A DNA stretch of 64,000 nt from Demequina phytophila (GCF_000971135.1 NZ_BBLW01000002.1:1-64000); one strand, 5' to 3'; numbered from the stretch's first letter, positions 1 to 8,116 are shown. The notes: generated from the letters alone by a model not told the origin. Numbers and translations: made by a program.

Positions 1-143
1 TTTCTCGACACCCTGACAGCAGCAGCGGACTGCGACGCGCCGCACCACAGGGACTCGATTCGTTGCCAGCGTCAGCGCGAACGAGCCTTCCGAATCGGAC
101 ATTGCGGACGTACGCTGATTGCCGTGCGTGCATTGCGAGACCG

Positions 144-1877
144 ATGCTCTCGATACGTCTGATCGGTCAACCCCGGTTCGTGCGCGACGGCCTTACCCTG
201 CCCGGCCCGCGTGGCGCTAAGTGCTGGGCGCTTCTGGCCAGGATCGTGCGCTCGGCGGACCCTGTCTCGCGGCAGCAGCTGGTCAACGAGCTGTTCTCCG
301 AGGCCGACGACCCCATGGGAGCGCTCCGCTGGTCCCTGGCCGAGCTGCGCCGTCGTATGAGCATGCCCGAGGCGCTGCTGGGGAACCCCGTGGTCGCCGG
401 ATTCGGCAGCGACGTGGAGATCGACGTCGACGTGGTGGGTGCCGGCATCCTTCCCGACCCGCCGCCGCGCGGTGAGCTCCTCGAAGGGATCGACGTCCAG
501 GCGTCCCCCGCGTTCGACACGTGGCTCCTGGTCGAGCGGCAGCGCGTTGCCGGCGAGGTCGTCGGAGTGCTCCGCAAGGAGACGCTGCGTGCGATGTCCG
601 CGCACGACTACCCCCGCGCGCTGAGCCTCGCCTCCGCGATGGTCGACACCGCACCCCTTGAGGAGGGGCCGCACGTCATGCTGATCAAGGCCTTCATGGC
701 CTCCGGCGATCGCGTCTCGGCGCACCGCCACGTCGCGGCGACCGAGGCGGCCTTCGAGCGAGAGCTCGGCGTGCCACCCAGCCCCGCGCTGAGCGCGGCC
801 GCCCGACCCGCCGTCACCCCCAACACCGCGGGCGTCTCCTCGATCGCCACCGCGGAGTCCCTGCTCACCGCAGGGCAGGCCGCGGTGGTCGCGGGTGCGA
901 GCGGGAGCGGGATCGCCACCCTGCGGGGCGCCGTGGCTGCCGCGGAAGGCGCCGGCGACGGTCGGCTCGAGGCCGCATGCCTGTTCGAGCTGGGCAGCTC
1001 CCTGGTCCACGCCGCGCGCGGCTACGACGACGAGGGCGCGATCGTGCTGGACGCCGCACGTGAGGCGGCGACCCGCGCGGGGGAGCAGGAGATCGCCGCG
1101 AAGGCGCTCGCCGAGCTCGCATATGTCGACGTGCTCGCCGCCCGGCGGGAATGCGCGGTCGAGGGCTTGGCTCTCGCCTGGGAGGTCGCGGAGCCGTTCC
1201 CGCGTGTGCGTGCCGCGGTCGCGTCCTACGACGCTGTGCACCTGTCCGACTGGGGTCGCCTTGACGAGTCGCTGGAACGCTTCGACGAGGCGATCGACCT
1301 CTGCCGCGAGACCGGCAGCGTACGCCGCGGCATCTGGGCCATGTCCCATGCCTCGCGCACCGCCTACCTCGCCGGATGGCTCGCCGCAGCCGAACGCTGG
1401 GCCAAGGAGGCGCAGCGTCAGGCGCAGAGCGAACGATGGACCGCGATCCGCCCGTGGCCGGAGGCGTGGCATGCGCACGCGCGGCTCGCGAAGGGGGAGA
1501 GCCCTGCCGCCGTGCGCTCCGATCTCGAGTCGACCTACGCGCTGGCGCGTCAGCTCGAGGACCCCTGCTGGGAGGGTGTGGCCGCCAAGGCCATGGGCCT
1601 CACCTATGTCGCGGAGGGCGACCCGATGGCCGCGCTGCCGTGGCTCGATCACGCGCGCACCGCGTGCCGACGCATCAACGACTCGTACAAGTGGCTTGAG
1701 GCGGAGGTCCAGGTGACCGACGCCGAGGTGGCGCTCGGGGTGGGCGACCGCGACCGTGCGCACGCGCACGCGGCGCTCGCTCTTCAGGTGGCCGCTCGGG
1801 GCGACATGCCGCTCCTGCTGGTCCGCGCCGAGGGCGTGCTCGACCAGCTCCGTGGCGCCGTCGCCCAGCCCGCCTAG
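144..1877 (+). CDS. BTAD/TPR transcriptional regulator (SARP/AfsR-like, no NTPase domain)
   Basis: Predicted cytoplasmic regulator of 577 residues. Residues 1-90 read as the winged-helix DNA-binding domain of SARP-type proteins. Residues about 95-216 fit a bacterial transcriptional activator domain (AHDYPRAL then EEGPHVMLIKAF). The rest, to about residue 575, is alanine-rich helical repeat resembling TPRs. No P-loop or NB-ARC segment separates BTAD and TPR, unlike AfsR. I start at ATG 144, not the in-frame ATG at 63, because the domain begins at LSIRLIGQP. It lies just upstream of three small co-directional genes. Control of those genes is inference; the ligand or target is unknown. Confidence 0.7.
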   Translation: MLSIRLIGQPRFVRDGLTLPGPRGAKCWALLARIVRSADPVSRQQLVNELFSEADDPMGALRWSLAELRRRMSMPEALLGNPVVAGFGSDVEIDVDVVGAGILPDPPPRGELLEGIDVQASPAFDTWLLVERQRVAGEVVGVLRKETLRAMSAHDYPRALSLASAMVDTAPLEEGPHVMLIKAFMASGDRVSAHRHVAATEAAFERELGVPPSPALSAAARPAVTPNTAGVSSIATAESLLTAGQAAVVAGASGSGIATLRGAVAAAEGAGDGRLEAACLFELGSSLVHAARGYDDEGAIVLDAAREAATRAGEQEIAAKALAELAYVDVLAARRECAVEGLALAWEVAEPFPRVRAAVASYDAVHLSDWGRLDESLERFDEAIDLCRETGSVRRGIWAMSHASRTAYLAGWLAAAERWAKEAQRQAQSERWTAIRPWPEAWHAHARLAKGESPAAVRSDLESTYALARQLEDPCWEGVAAKAMGLTYVAEGDPMAALPWLDHARTACRRINDSYKWLEAEVQVTDAEVALGVGDRDRAHAHAALALQVAARGDMPLLLVRAEGVLDQLRGAVAQPA

Positions 1878-1885
1878 ATGCGAAG

Positions 1886-1902
1886 TGGCTGGTAGACAGC
1901 CA
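1886..1902. promoter_or_regulatory. Inverted repeat upstream of the small-gene set
   Basis: TGGCTG-N5-CAGCCA, a perfect 6-bp inverted repeat about 9 bp after the regulator stop codon and 105 bp before the first small gene. It could be an operator or a weak hairpin; nothing further distinguishes these. Confidence 0.35.
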
Positions 1903-2006
1903 ATCGCGAAGAACTTCTGAGATGTGGCCCGCGTCACACGACCCTTCACACGCGCCCCGAGCACTCTGGCATCGACACCGAACGAACGCAGAGGAAGGAG
2001 GGTGTC

Positions 2007-2249
2007 ATGTCCATCCAGATCACCGCAGACCTCGGCCCCACGCTTGTCGAGGAGGGCACCGTGGCGCGCCGGCAGGAGCTCGAGCAGATCGCCGAGGCCG
2101 TCCGCCAGCAGGCACCCGGGACCGCCGCCGCGCTCGTCGACTGGTCCGGCACCGAGATCTCACGCCTCCGGGCATGGGCCGTCGCCCGGTCGATCCTCGT
2201 GGAGCGCGTCTCCGCCGCCGACCGCGAGGCCTTCCGCCTGGTCGCCTAG
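2007..2249 (+). CDS. Small hypothetical protein (80 aa)
   Basis: Not recognised. The ATG follows a strong ribosome binding site (GAAGGAGGG, 4-5 nt spacing). The product is predicted to be an acidic helical protein with two likely helices (residues 18-40 and 44-75) and no signal peptide or membrane segment. It is the first of three small genes (2007-2838) in one direction, each with its own good ribosome binding site, which supports real translation. Confidence 0.55.
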   Translation: MSIQITADLGPTLVEEGTVARRQELEQIAEAVRQQAPGTAAALVDWSGTEISRLRAWAVARSILVERVSAADREAFRLVA

Positions 2250-2308
2250 CCGTCCCAGCCGTCGGCACCACCACCCGTTGAGAAGTTGAAGCAGAGAAGG
2301 AAACTCAG

Positions 2309-2548
2309 ATGTCCGCCACCACCATCCGTCGCTACGGCGCCGACGGGGTCATCGCCCCGGCCCCGTCCGACCTGGTCGACCGCGCGAGCGACTCGCTGCG
2401 CGCCGTCTCCGACAGGTTCGCCGCCGCCGCGTCACGCCGACGTGCTCGTCGCGCCGAGCGCCGCGCCAGCCGCCTCCCTGCGGCCGACGCGGTCATGCAG
2501 ACCATCGGCGACTCGTTCGCGCTCGGTGCCTTCGGTCGCCTCCAATGA
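2309..2548 (+). CDS. Small basic hypothetical protein (79 aa)
   Basis: Not recognised. It starts at ATG after GAGAAGGAAACTC. The middle of the protein is very arginine/alanine-rich (residues about 31-52, a run resembling a nucleic-acid-binding or membrane-surface helix); the C-terminus is hydrophobic and glycine-containing. Its stop overlaps the possible ATG of the next gene (ATGA), suggesting translational coupling. Confidence 0.5.
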   Translation: MSATTIRRYGADGVIAPAPSDLVDRASDSLRAVSDRFAAAASRRRARRAERRASRLPAADAVMQTIGDSFALGAFGRLQ

Positions 2549-2598
2549 GCGCGACCCTCACCCTCACCCTCGTTCCAGTCCCCGGAGAGGAGGACATC

Positions 2599-2838
2599 GT
2601 GACCACTGCCAGCCCCGGATTCGGGCTCGCCGCCCCGCGTGACGCGTCTCACCCGCACCTGCTGGACCGGCTCCTCCGGCACCGCGTCACCGACCGCCAG
2701 GAGCGCCACCGTGCGCGCGTCGAGCACCGCCGTCAACTGCACGACCTGCACGAGCGCGAGCTCCAGCATGACCCGAGGGCGTTGCGCGCGCTGCACGCCC
2801 TCGACGCGGGCGGCATGAGGCCGTTCATCGTCACCTGA
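2599..2838 (+). CDS. Small histidine/arginine-rich hypothetical protein (79 aa, or 97 aa from ATG 2545)
   Basis: Not recognised. Two starts are possible. The ATG at 2545 overlaps the previous stop. The GTG at 2599 has a near-ideal ribosome binding site (GGAGAGGAGG) 6 nt upstream, so I prefer 2599. The product is rich in Arg, His and Leu with a predicted long amphipathic helix (residues about 20-65) and no transmembrane segment. It ends before a strong hairpin terminator, so it is likely the last gene of the small-gene transcript. Confidence 0.5.
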   Translation: MTTASPGFGLAAPRDASHPHLLDRLLRHRVTDRQERHRARVEHRRQLHDLHERELQHDPRALRALHALDAGGMRPFIVT

Positions 2839-2957
2839 CCTGCTCCGCCGACCTCGCCGAGAGGCGACGTCCGCGCGGGAGCATCCGAGGTGGGGGCGCG
2901 AAGGCCAGATCTCGCCGGGAGGCGACATCGCCCCCTTCCGCCCCAGCGCCGTTCGAA

Positions 2958-2995
2958 GGGACGATGCGCCGGTCACCCGACCGGCGCATCGTCCC
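2958..2995. terminator. Bidirectional hairpin terminator built from two inverted copies of the GGACGATGC motif
   Basis: A perfect 17-bp stem (2958-2974 with 2979-2995) and a 4-nt loop, between convergent genes ending at 2838 and 3008. Each arm begins or ends with GGGACGATGC or its complement, the 9-mer repeated throughout this window. There is no long T-run, as is usual for high-GC actinobacterial terminators. Confidence 0.7.
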
Positions 2996-3007
2996 TTGCG
3001 CTGTCCG

Positions 3008-3925
3008 TCAGGACGGGCGGTCGCCGCCCGGACCCCCGGGGACGCCACCGGCGGTCGGTGCGGTGGCGGTGTCGATCGGCACCGTGAGCGTCGCCACGTA
3101 CCCGTCCGTGCCCCCCTTGAAGGTGCCGATCTGGTGAACGCCGCCGTCGTCGCCGAACACGTTGTCGGTCGCGAGGGAGAGCTGGGCCAGGTTCGCCGCG
3201 GAGCCGTCGTAGTCGGCGAGCGCGTACGTCGCGTCGAGGACGTTCTGAGGGAACGCCATCTGCGACGTGGCGATCGCCTTGGACGAGTCCTCGACGTCGT
3301 CGACGGTGGGATAGACCTCGAAGTGGATGTGAGTCCAGCGCCCCGCGTAGCACCCGGGCATGACCGAGGTGAAGGTGACCGCGCCGTCGTCGTCGGTCAC
3401 CTGGACGCCGCGGAGCCACGTCTCCTCCGTGACGCCGTCGGAGTACATCGAGTACAGGCCGGCCGCGCTGCAGTGCCACGCGTAGACCGCCGCGCCCACC
3501 ATCGGCACCCCGCCGTTCGCCATGTCGAGCACGGTGAACGTGAAGTCGAGCGGGACACCCGGCACGGGGTCGCCACCCGCCACGGAGGCGCGGATGTCGC
3601 GTCGGACTATGCCGGACTCCTCGAGCACGTCGGGACCGTTCGAGCCGTCGCCCGGGTAGGGTCCCGCGGTCTCGTCGGGGATCTCGGTGAGGTTGCCCGA
3701 TGCGGTGGCCGATGCGGTGGTCGTCTCGGTGCCCGGCGTGCAGGCCGCGAGCACGGCGGCTCCGGTGCCGAGACCCAGGAGCGACAGGGCGTTCCTCCTG
3801 CTGACCAGCGTGCGGAGGTCGAAGGCGATGCCCTGATCGACCACCTCCTCGTCGGGGCGGTCGAGGAGGCGGCCCTCGTAGGCGGGGCCGGCGGACGTGG
3901 ACTCGGGAGCGGGGATGCGTGCCAT
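3008..3925 (-). CDS. Secreted intradiol-dioxygenase-family lipoprotein
   Basis: A 305-residue protein resembling the core of intradiol ring-cleavage dioxygenases (protocatechuate/catechol type, Fe(III)). Residues 41-62 hold a twin-arginine-like SRRNALSLLG segment followed by VLAAC62, so a Tat-exported lipoprotein is likely. The segment YAWHC (148-152), Tyr158/161, Tyr193, His199 and His201 (THIHFEV) fall where the ferric ligands are expected. The C-terminus is a Gly/Pro tail. Many actinobacteria carry such exported homologues with unknown aromatic substrates. The start at MARIP is chosen because CAGACT lies 6 nt upstream; a longer frame opens at 3982. Confidence 0.75.
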   Translation of the reverse strand: MARIPAPESTSAGPAYEGRLLDRPDEEVVDQGIAFDLRTLVSRRNALSLLGLGTGAAVLAACTPGTETTTASATASGNLTEIPDETAGPYPGDGSNGPDVLEESGIVRRDIRASVAGGDPVPGVPLDFTFTVLDMANGGVPMVGAAVYAWHCSAAGLYSMYSDGVTEETWLRGVQVTDDDGAVTFTSVMPGCYAGRWTHIHFEVYPTVDDVEDSSKAIATSQMAFPQNVLDATYALADYDGSAANLAQLSLATDNVFGDDGGVHQIGTFKGGTDGYVATLTVPIDTATAPTAGGVPGGPGGDRPS

Positions 3926-3990
3926 GCCGCCAGTCTGGCCTCGGAACCTCCAGGTGCGCTGGGAGTTCGCGCTGTGCCACAATGGCCCCG

Positions 3991-4017
3991 ATGCGTACCG
4001 CGATCATCATTCTGTAG
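3991..4017 (+). CDS. Isoleucine leader peptide of cimA (MRTAIIIL)
   Basis: An 8-codon reading frame ATG-CGT-ACC-GCG-ATC-ATC-ATT-CTG-TAG with three consecutive Ile codons and a final Leu. A -10-like CACAAT lies 7 nt before the ATG, so the transcript may start on it. The stop codon touches the first of two hairpins and precedes cimA, which makes citramalate for isoleucine. This is the layout of an amino-acid-responsive attenuator leader. Confidence 0.8.
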   Translation: MRTAIIIL

Positions 4018-4071
4018 CGCGTCGGGCCGAGCCCCGACGCGCAGCCTCCCGCACCCCTGGGAGGCTTTTTT
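4017..4071 (+). promoter_or_regulatory. Transcription attenuator (hairpin 1:2 plus intrinsic terminator) before cimA
   Basis: The first hairpin pairs 4017-4026 with 4033-4042 (10 bp). The second pairs 4044-4050 with 4059-4065 and is followed by six T residues (4066-4071), a classical intrinsic terminator. A ribosome slowed at the Ile codons of the leader peptide would occupy or expose the first hairpin and change read-through into cimA. I could not identify the antiterminator pairing convincingly by eye. There is no T-box stem or specifier. Confidence 0.75.
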
Positions 4072-4113
4072 GTTGGGGACGCGGGCCACGCCGAACTCGA
4101 GGAGCTGACCACG

Positions 4114-5715
4114 ATGACGGATCTCACGGTCGAGATCTACGACACGACCCTGCGCGACGGCGCCCAGCAGGAGGGCATGAACCTGTCCGTCGCGGACAAG
4201 ATGGCGATCGCGCCGCTGCTCGACGAGCTCGGCGTGGGCGTGATCGAGGGCGGCTGGCCCGGCGCGGTGCCCAAGGACACCGAGTTCTTCGGTCTGGTCG
4301 CGAAGGAGCTGAGCTTCACCAACGCCCAGTTCGCGGCCTTCGGCATGACGCGCCGCGCGGGCACCACGGCCGCGTCCGACCCCCAGGTGCGCGCGCTGCT
4401 CGACTCCGAGGCGCCCATCATCACGCTGGTGGCGAAGTCCGACATCCGCCACGCCGAACGCGCGCTGCGGGTCTCCGGCGACGAGAACCTCGCGATGATC
4501 GAGGAGACCGTCGCCTTCCTCGTGGACGAGGGCCGGCGTGTGGTGCTCGACGCCGAGCACTTCTTCGACGGCTACCGCCACGACCCCGACTATGCGATCA
4601 AGGCGCTTCTTGCGGCGGAGCGTGCCGGGGCATCGTCCCTGGTGCTGTGCGACACGAACGGCGGGATGCTGCCCGACGACGTGACCCGGATCGTCACCGA
4701 GGTGCGCGCCCGCACCGCCGCCCAGCTGGGCATGCACGCCCACAACGACTCCGGCTGCGCGGTCGCGAACTCGATGGCGGCGGTCGCGGCTGGCGCGACC
4801 CACGTGCAGGGCTGCGTCAATGGCTACGGCGAGCGCACCGGCAACGCGGATCTCATCGCGGTCGCCGCGAACCTCGAGCTCAAGCGCGGCGTGGTCGCGC
4901 TCAAGGGCGACGGGCTCGTGGAGTCGACACGCATCGCGCACACCATCTCCGAGATCACCAACATCGCGCCGTTCGCGCGGCAGCCCTACGTGGGCGCCTC
5001 CGCATTCGCGCACAAGGCGGGCCTGCATGCGTCGGCGATCAAGGTCGACCCCGACCTGTATCAGCACACGCAGCCCGAGTACCTCGGCAACGACATGCGC
5101 ATGCTCGTGTCCGAGATGGCGGGCCGCGCGTCCGTCGAGCTCAAGGGCAAGGAGCTGGGCTTCGACCTCGCGGATAAGCCGGAGGTGCTCGGCCGGGTGA
5201 CCGACCGCGTCAAGCACGCGGAGGCGATGGGCTACACGTTCGACGCCGCGGATGCGTCCTTCGAGCTGCTGCTCCGGTGGGAGCTGGGCGAGGCCCCCAA
5301 GTACTGGGAGACCGAGACGTGGCGCGTGCGCGTGTCCTCGGCGCCCGGCAACCCGCGGGACGCCGACGCGGAGGCGGTCATCAAGCTCCGGGCCGGTGGC
5401 GGGCAGCGGTTCGTCACCGTCGGCGAGGGCAACGGCCCCGTCAACGCGCTCGACCACGCGCTGCGCACCGCGCTCGCGGGCGCCTACCCCGACATCGAGC
5501 GCTTCGACCTCACCGACTTCAAGGTCCGCATCATGGACGCGGCGCACGGCACGGACGCCGTCACACGCGTGCTCATCACCACGGTCGACACGGAGACCGG
5601 CACCCAGTGGCGCACCGTGGGCGTGGGGCCGAACGTCATCGAGGCCTCGTGGGAGGCGCTCACCGACTCGCTGTTCTACGGCCTGCTCAAGGCCGGGGTC
5701 ACGCCGAACCCGTAG
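4114..5715 (+). CDS. cimA: (R)-citramalate synthase
   Basis: A 533-residue enzyme condensing acetyl-CoA and pyruvate to (R)-citramalate, the threonine-independent entry to isoleucine synthesis; cytoplasmic. The N-terminal TIM-barrel of the HMGL/LeuA family is clear: DTTLRDGAQQEG near residue 10, a metal-binding HAHNDSG near 209, and NGYGERTGN. The C-terminal ~130 residues fit the LeuA-type allosteric domain. The length fits CimA (about 520-540) better than 2-isopropylmalate synthase. The ribosome binding site is GAGGAG. The preceding Ile leader supports the assignment. Downstream lies a hairpin and the lipoate ligase gene. Confidence 0.9.
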   Translation: MTDLTVEIYDTTLRDGAQQEGMNLSVADKMAIAPLLDELGVGVIEGGWPGAVPKDTEFFGLVAKELSFTNAQFAAFGMTRRAGTTAASDPQVRALLDSEAPIITLVAKSDIRHAERALRVSGDENLAMIEETVAFLVDEGRRVVLDAEHFFDGYRHDPDYAIKALLAAERAGASSLVLCDTNGGMLPDDVTRIVTEVRARTAAQLGMHAHNDSGCAVANSMAAVAAGATHVQGCVNGYGERTGNADLIAVAANLELKRGVVALKGDGLVESTRIAHTISEITNIAPFARQPYVGASAFAHKAGLHASAIKVDPDLYQHTQPEYLGNDMRMLVSEMAGRASVELKGKELGFDLADKPEVLGRVTDRVKHAEAMGYTFDAADASFELLLRWELGEAPKYWETETWRVRVSSAPGNPRDADAEAVIKLRAGGGQRFVTVGEGNGPVNALDHALRTALAGAYPDIERFDLTDFKVRIMDAAHGTDAVTRVLITTVDTETGTQWRTVGVGPNVIEASWEALTDSLFYGLLKAGVTPNP

Positions 5716-5729
5716 GCGACCGCGGCATC

Positions 5730-5764
5730 GTCCCGCGTCCTGGGCATCCGCCCGGACGCGGGAC
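5730..5764 (+). terminator. Hairpin between cimA and the lipoate ligase gene
   Basis: An 11-bp perfect stem (5730-5740 with 5754-5764) and a short inner GGG/CCC. It begins inside a GCATCGTCC motif and ends 10 nt before the ligase start codon (ATG 5775), overlapping that gene's -10-like box. It could end cimA transcription and affect access to the next start. Confidence 0.5.
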
Positions 5765-5774
5765 AATGGATGCC

Positions 5775-6827
5775 ATGCACGGCGAGTACAAGGTTCCTGG
5801 CGGCAAGCTCGTGGTCGCGGATGTCGAGCTCGACTCCGCGGGCGAGGTCATCGATCGGGTGGTCATCTCGGGGGACTTCTTCCTCGAGCCCGCCGAGGCG
5901 ATCCTGGGCATCACACGCGCGCTGAACGGGCTGTCCGCCACCGCGACGGTGTCGCAGATGGCGGCCGCGGTCACGCGCGCCGCGGAGGGCGCGCAGTTCA
6001 TCGGGTTCAGCCCGGAGTCCGTGGGCATCGCGGTGCGTCGCGCGCTCGGGCACGCGACCAGCTGGCACGACCACACGTTCGACGTCATCCACGACGTCCC
6101 CCGCGACCCCTACATGCAGATGTCGCTCGACGAGATCCTCTCCGAGGAGGTCGCGGCCGGGCGCCGCGGCCCCACGCTGCGCGTGTGGGAGTGGGGCTCG
6201 AACGCCGTGATCATCGGATCGTTCCAGTCGTGGCGCAACGAGATCGACGACGAGGGTGCGGCCAAGCACGGCATGACCGTGGTGCGACGCGTCTCGGGCG
6301 GCGGCGCGATGTTCGTCCAGCCGGGCAACACCATCACCTACTCGCTCCACGTCCCCACCTCGCTGGTCGAAGGGCTGAGCTTCGAGCAGTCCTACGCGTT
6401 CCTCGACGACTGGGTGCTGGGCGCCCTGCGCGGGCTCGGCATCGAGGCGACCTACGTGCCCATCAACGACATCGCGTCGCCGGCGGGCAAGATCGCGGGT
6501 GCCGCGCAGAAGCGCTACGCCGCGGGCGCGGTGCTGCACCACGTCACCATGGCGTACGACATCGACGCGGACGCCATGCTCGAGGTGCTGCGCATCGGCC
6601 GCGAGAAGCTCTCCGACAAGGGCACCAAGAGCGCCAACAAGCGCGTCGACCCGCTGCGCAGCCAGACCGGCATGGAGCGGACGGACGTCATCGACGCGTT
6701 CCTCGACCACTTCCGCTCGCGCTACGCGACCCGGCAGGGCGCGGTGACGCCCGAGGAGATCGCGCTCGCTCAGGAGCGCGTCGAGTCGAAGTTCGCGACG
6801 GAGGAGTGGCTCAAACTGGTGCCGTGA
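5775..6827 (+). CDS. Lipoate-protein ligase with accessory domain at the N-terminus
   Basis: A 350-residue cytoplasmic enzyme predicted to activate lipoate with ATP and attach it to the lipoyl domains of 2-oxoacid dehydrogenases or GcvH. Residues 1-85 resemble the small C-terminal (LplB-like) domain of bacterial LplA, with GEYKVPGGKLVVADVELDSAG. Residues about 105-340 are the BPL/LplA/LipB catalytic fold (RRVSGGGAMF, then the ligase lysine region SPAGKIAGAAQKRY). The domain order is therefore reversed relative to E. coli LplA. GACAAT lies 7 nt before ATG 5775; ATG 5766 in the same frame is the alternative start. Confidence 0.8.
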   Translation: MHGEYKVPGGKLVVADVELDSAGEVIDRVVISGDFFLEPAEAILGITRALNGLSATATVSQMAAAVTRAAEGAQFIGFSPESVGIAVRRALGHATSWHDHTFDVIHDVPRDPYMQMSLDEILSEEVAAGRRGPTLRVWEWGSNAVIIGSFQSWRNEIDDEGAAKHGMTVVRRVSGGGAMFVQPGNTITYSLHVPTSLVEGLSFEQSYAFLDDWVLGALRGLGIEATYVPINDIASPAGKIAGAAQKRYAAGAVLHHVTMAYDIDADAMLEVLRIGREKLSDKGTKSANKRVDPLRSQTGMERTDVIDAFLDHFRSRYATRQGAVTPEEIALAQERVESKFATEEWLKLVP

Positions 6828-6842
6828 GGCACGGCCGCACCC

Positions 6843-7562
6843 CTACAGCGCGGTGCCCGCGAACGTGCCGATGCCGTAGGTGATCGCCATCGCGAGCGAT
6901 CCGCCGAGCACGTTGCGCACGATCGCGCGCAGGCGCGGCGCATGCCCCAGCCGCGCCGAGACCGTGCCCGACACCGCGAGGGCGACGATCACCACGGCGA
7001 ACGTGAGCGGCACCTTGAAGGCGTCGGGCGCCAGCACGGCCGTCAGCAGCGGGAAGATGCCGCCCAGCGTGAACGCTCCGAGCGACGCGAACGCCGCGTG
7101 CCAGGGGTTGACCAGCTCCTCCGGGTCGATGCCCAGGTGGGCCCGCGCGTGCGCAGCGAGGGGATCGAAGGCCGTCTGCTCGATGGCCGCCGCGCGCGCC
7201 GTCGCCTCCGACATGCCCGTCTCCATGTGGAGGCGCGCGAGCTGGTCGAGCTCCCACTCGGGACGGTGGTCGTGCCACATCTTCTCGCGCTCGAGCTGCG
7301 CCTTCTCCGCGTCGCGCTGGCTCGAGACGGACACGTACTCGCCCACGCCCATCGACAGCGCACCCGCCGCGATGCCGGCGAGCGCGGTGGTGAGGATGAC
7401 GCCGGCGTCGTCGGTCGCGGCGACCACGCCGACGAGCAGCGCGGCGATCGACACGATGCCGTCGTTCGCGCCGAGCACCCCCGCGCGCAGGGCGTTGAGG
7501 CGTCCGGAGACGGCCTCCTCGTCGGGGAACGATGCGGTGGGGTGGGCTTCCGACTGAGTCAC
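6843..7562 (-). CDS. VIT1/CCC1-family iron or manganese transporter
   Basis: A 239-residue integral membrane protein with about five transmembrane helices. The first ~60 residues carry the family signature (RAGVLGANDGIVSIAALLVGV, and AGIAAGALSMGVGEYVS). Between helices 2 and 3 sits the long hydrophilic helical segment, rich in Glu, Met and His, that binds metal in the plant VIT1 family. Predicted to export Fe2+/Mn2+ from the cytoplasm. The start is GTG 7562 with TACGCT 6 nt upstream. Convergent with the lipoate ligase gene. Confidence 0.85.
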   Translation of the reverse strand: MTQSEAHPTASFPDEEAVSGRLNALRAGVLGANDGIVSIAALLVGVVAATDDAGVILTTALAGIAAGALSMGVGEYVSVSSQRDAEKAQLEREKMWHDHRPEWELDQLARLHMETGMSEATARAAAIEQTAFDPLAAHARAHLGIDPEELVNPWHAAFASLGAFTLGGIFPLLTAVLAPDAFKVPLTFAVVIVALAVSGTVSARLGHAPRLRAIVRNVLGGSLAMAITYGIGTFAGTAL

Positions 7563-7667
7563 CCGACAAGCGTAGGAACGTCCGGCCTGGTTCCGCCAGC
7601 GAGTGAAACCTTCCCTAACTTTTGGGAACGGGCCGCAACCCGGGCATCGTCCCTGGTGGGCCGCCCG

Positions 7668-8009
7668 TCAGTCCTCGCGCACCTCGCGCACCTCGACCGG
7701 GATGCGCAGCGCGCGGCTCGCGCGCTCCGCCCACACGATCGCGTCGCCCATCGTGGGCGCGTCGATCAGCCAGAAGCCGCCCTGCTGCACCTCGCCGGAC
7801 AGGTACGTGCCCACGGTCGTCTCCGCACCGTGATCGTCGGACGCCACCACGCGTGCCTCGGTCGCGGGGCCGAACCCCGCGGCCGTGACCCACGCCCCGT
7901 TGTCGCGCATCTCCTCGTTGAGCGTCTCGACCTCGGCCATGATCTGGGGGAGGTCGTCGGGCGGCGGTGCCGTGGTGTCGAAGAACATCGCGAGGTGGAA
8001 GCGGGGCAT
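7668..8009 (-). CDS. YCII-related (DGPF-type) small protein
   Basis: A 113-residue cytoplasmic protein of the YCII/DGPF ferredoxin-like alpha+beta fold, with a typical start (MPRFHLAMFF), a central GGFWLIDAPTMGDAIVWAERASRA segment and a short acidic tail. Members are often encoded beside ECF sigma factors, but none is seen here; the role is unknown. The ribosome binding site AGGAGGG is well placed. Confidence 0.65.
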   Translation of the reverse strand: MPRFHLAMFFDTTAPPPDDLPQIMAEVETLNEEMRDNGAWVTAAGFGPATEARVVASDDHGAETTVGTYLSGEVQQGGFWLIDAPTMGDAIVWAERASRALRIPVEVREVRED

Positions 8010-8116
8010 GGACCCTCCTTGAGCTCGCCCCCCTCGGCGGCACTCTGCCTGGCGTTCCCGCCAGTCTCACACCGTTCGCGGGCGGGCGCGACCCGGGTGC
8101 AGGGTCGCGCACCGCC

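Noticed and set aside
72-1964. Long minus-strand open frame opposite the BTAD regulator
   Set aside because: Low-complexity translation of an antisense frame; the plus-strand gene shows domain structure.
3984-4113. T-box riboswitch in the cimA leader
   Set aside because: No specifier loop, no T-box sequence (TGGNACCGCG) and only about 130 nt; the Ile leader peptide with terminator explains the region better.
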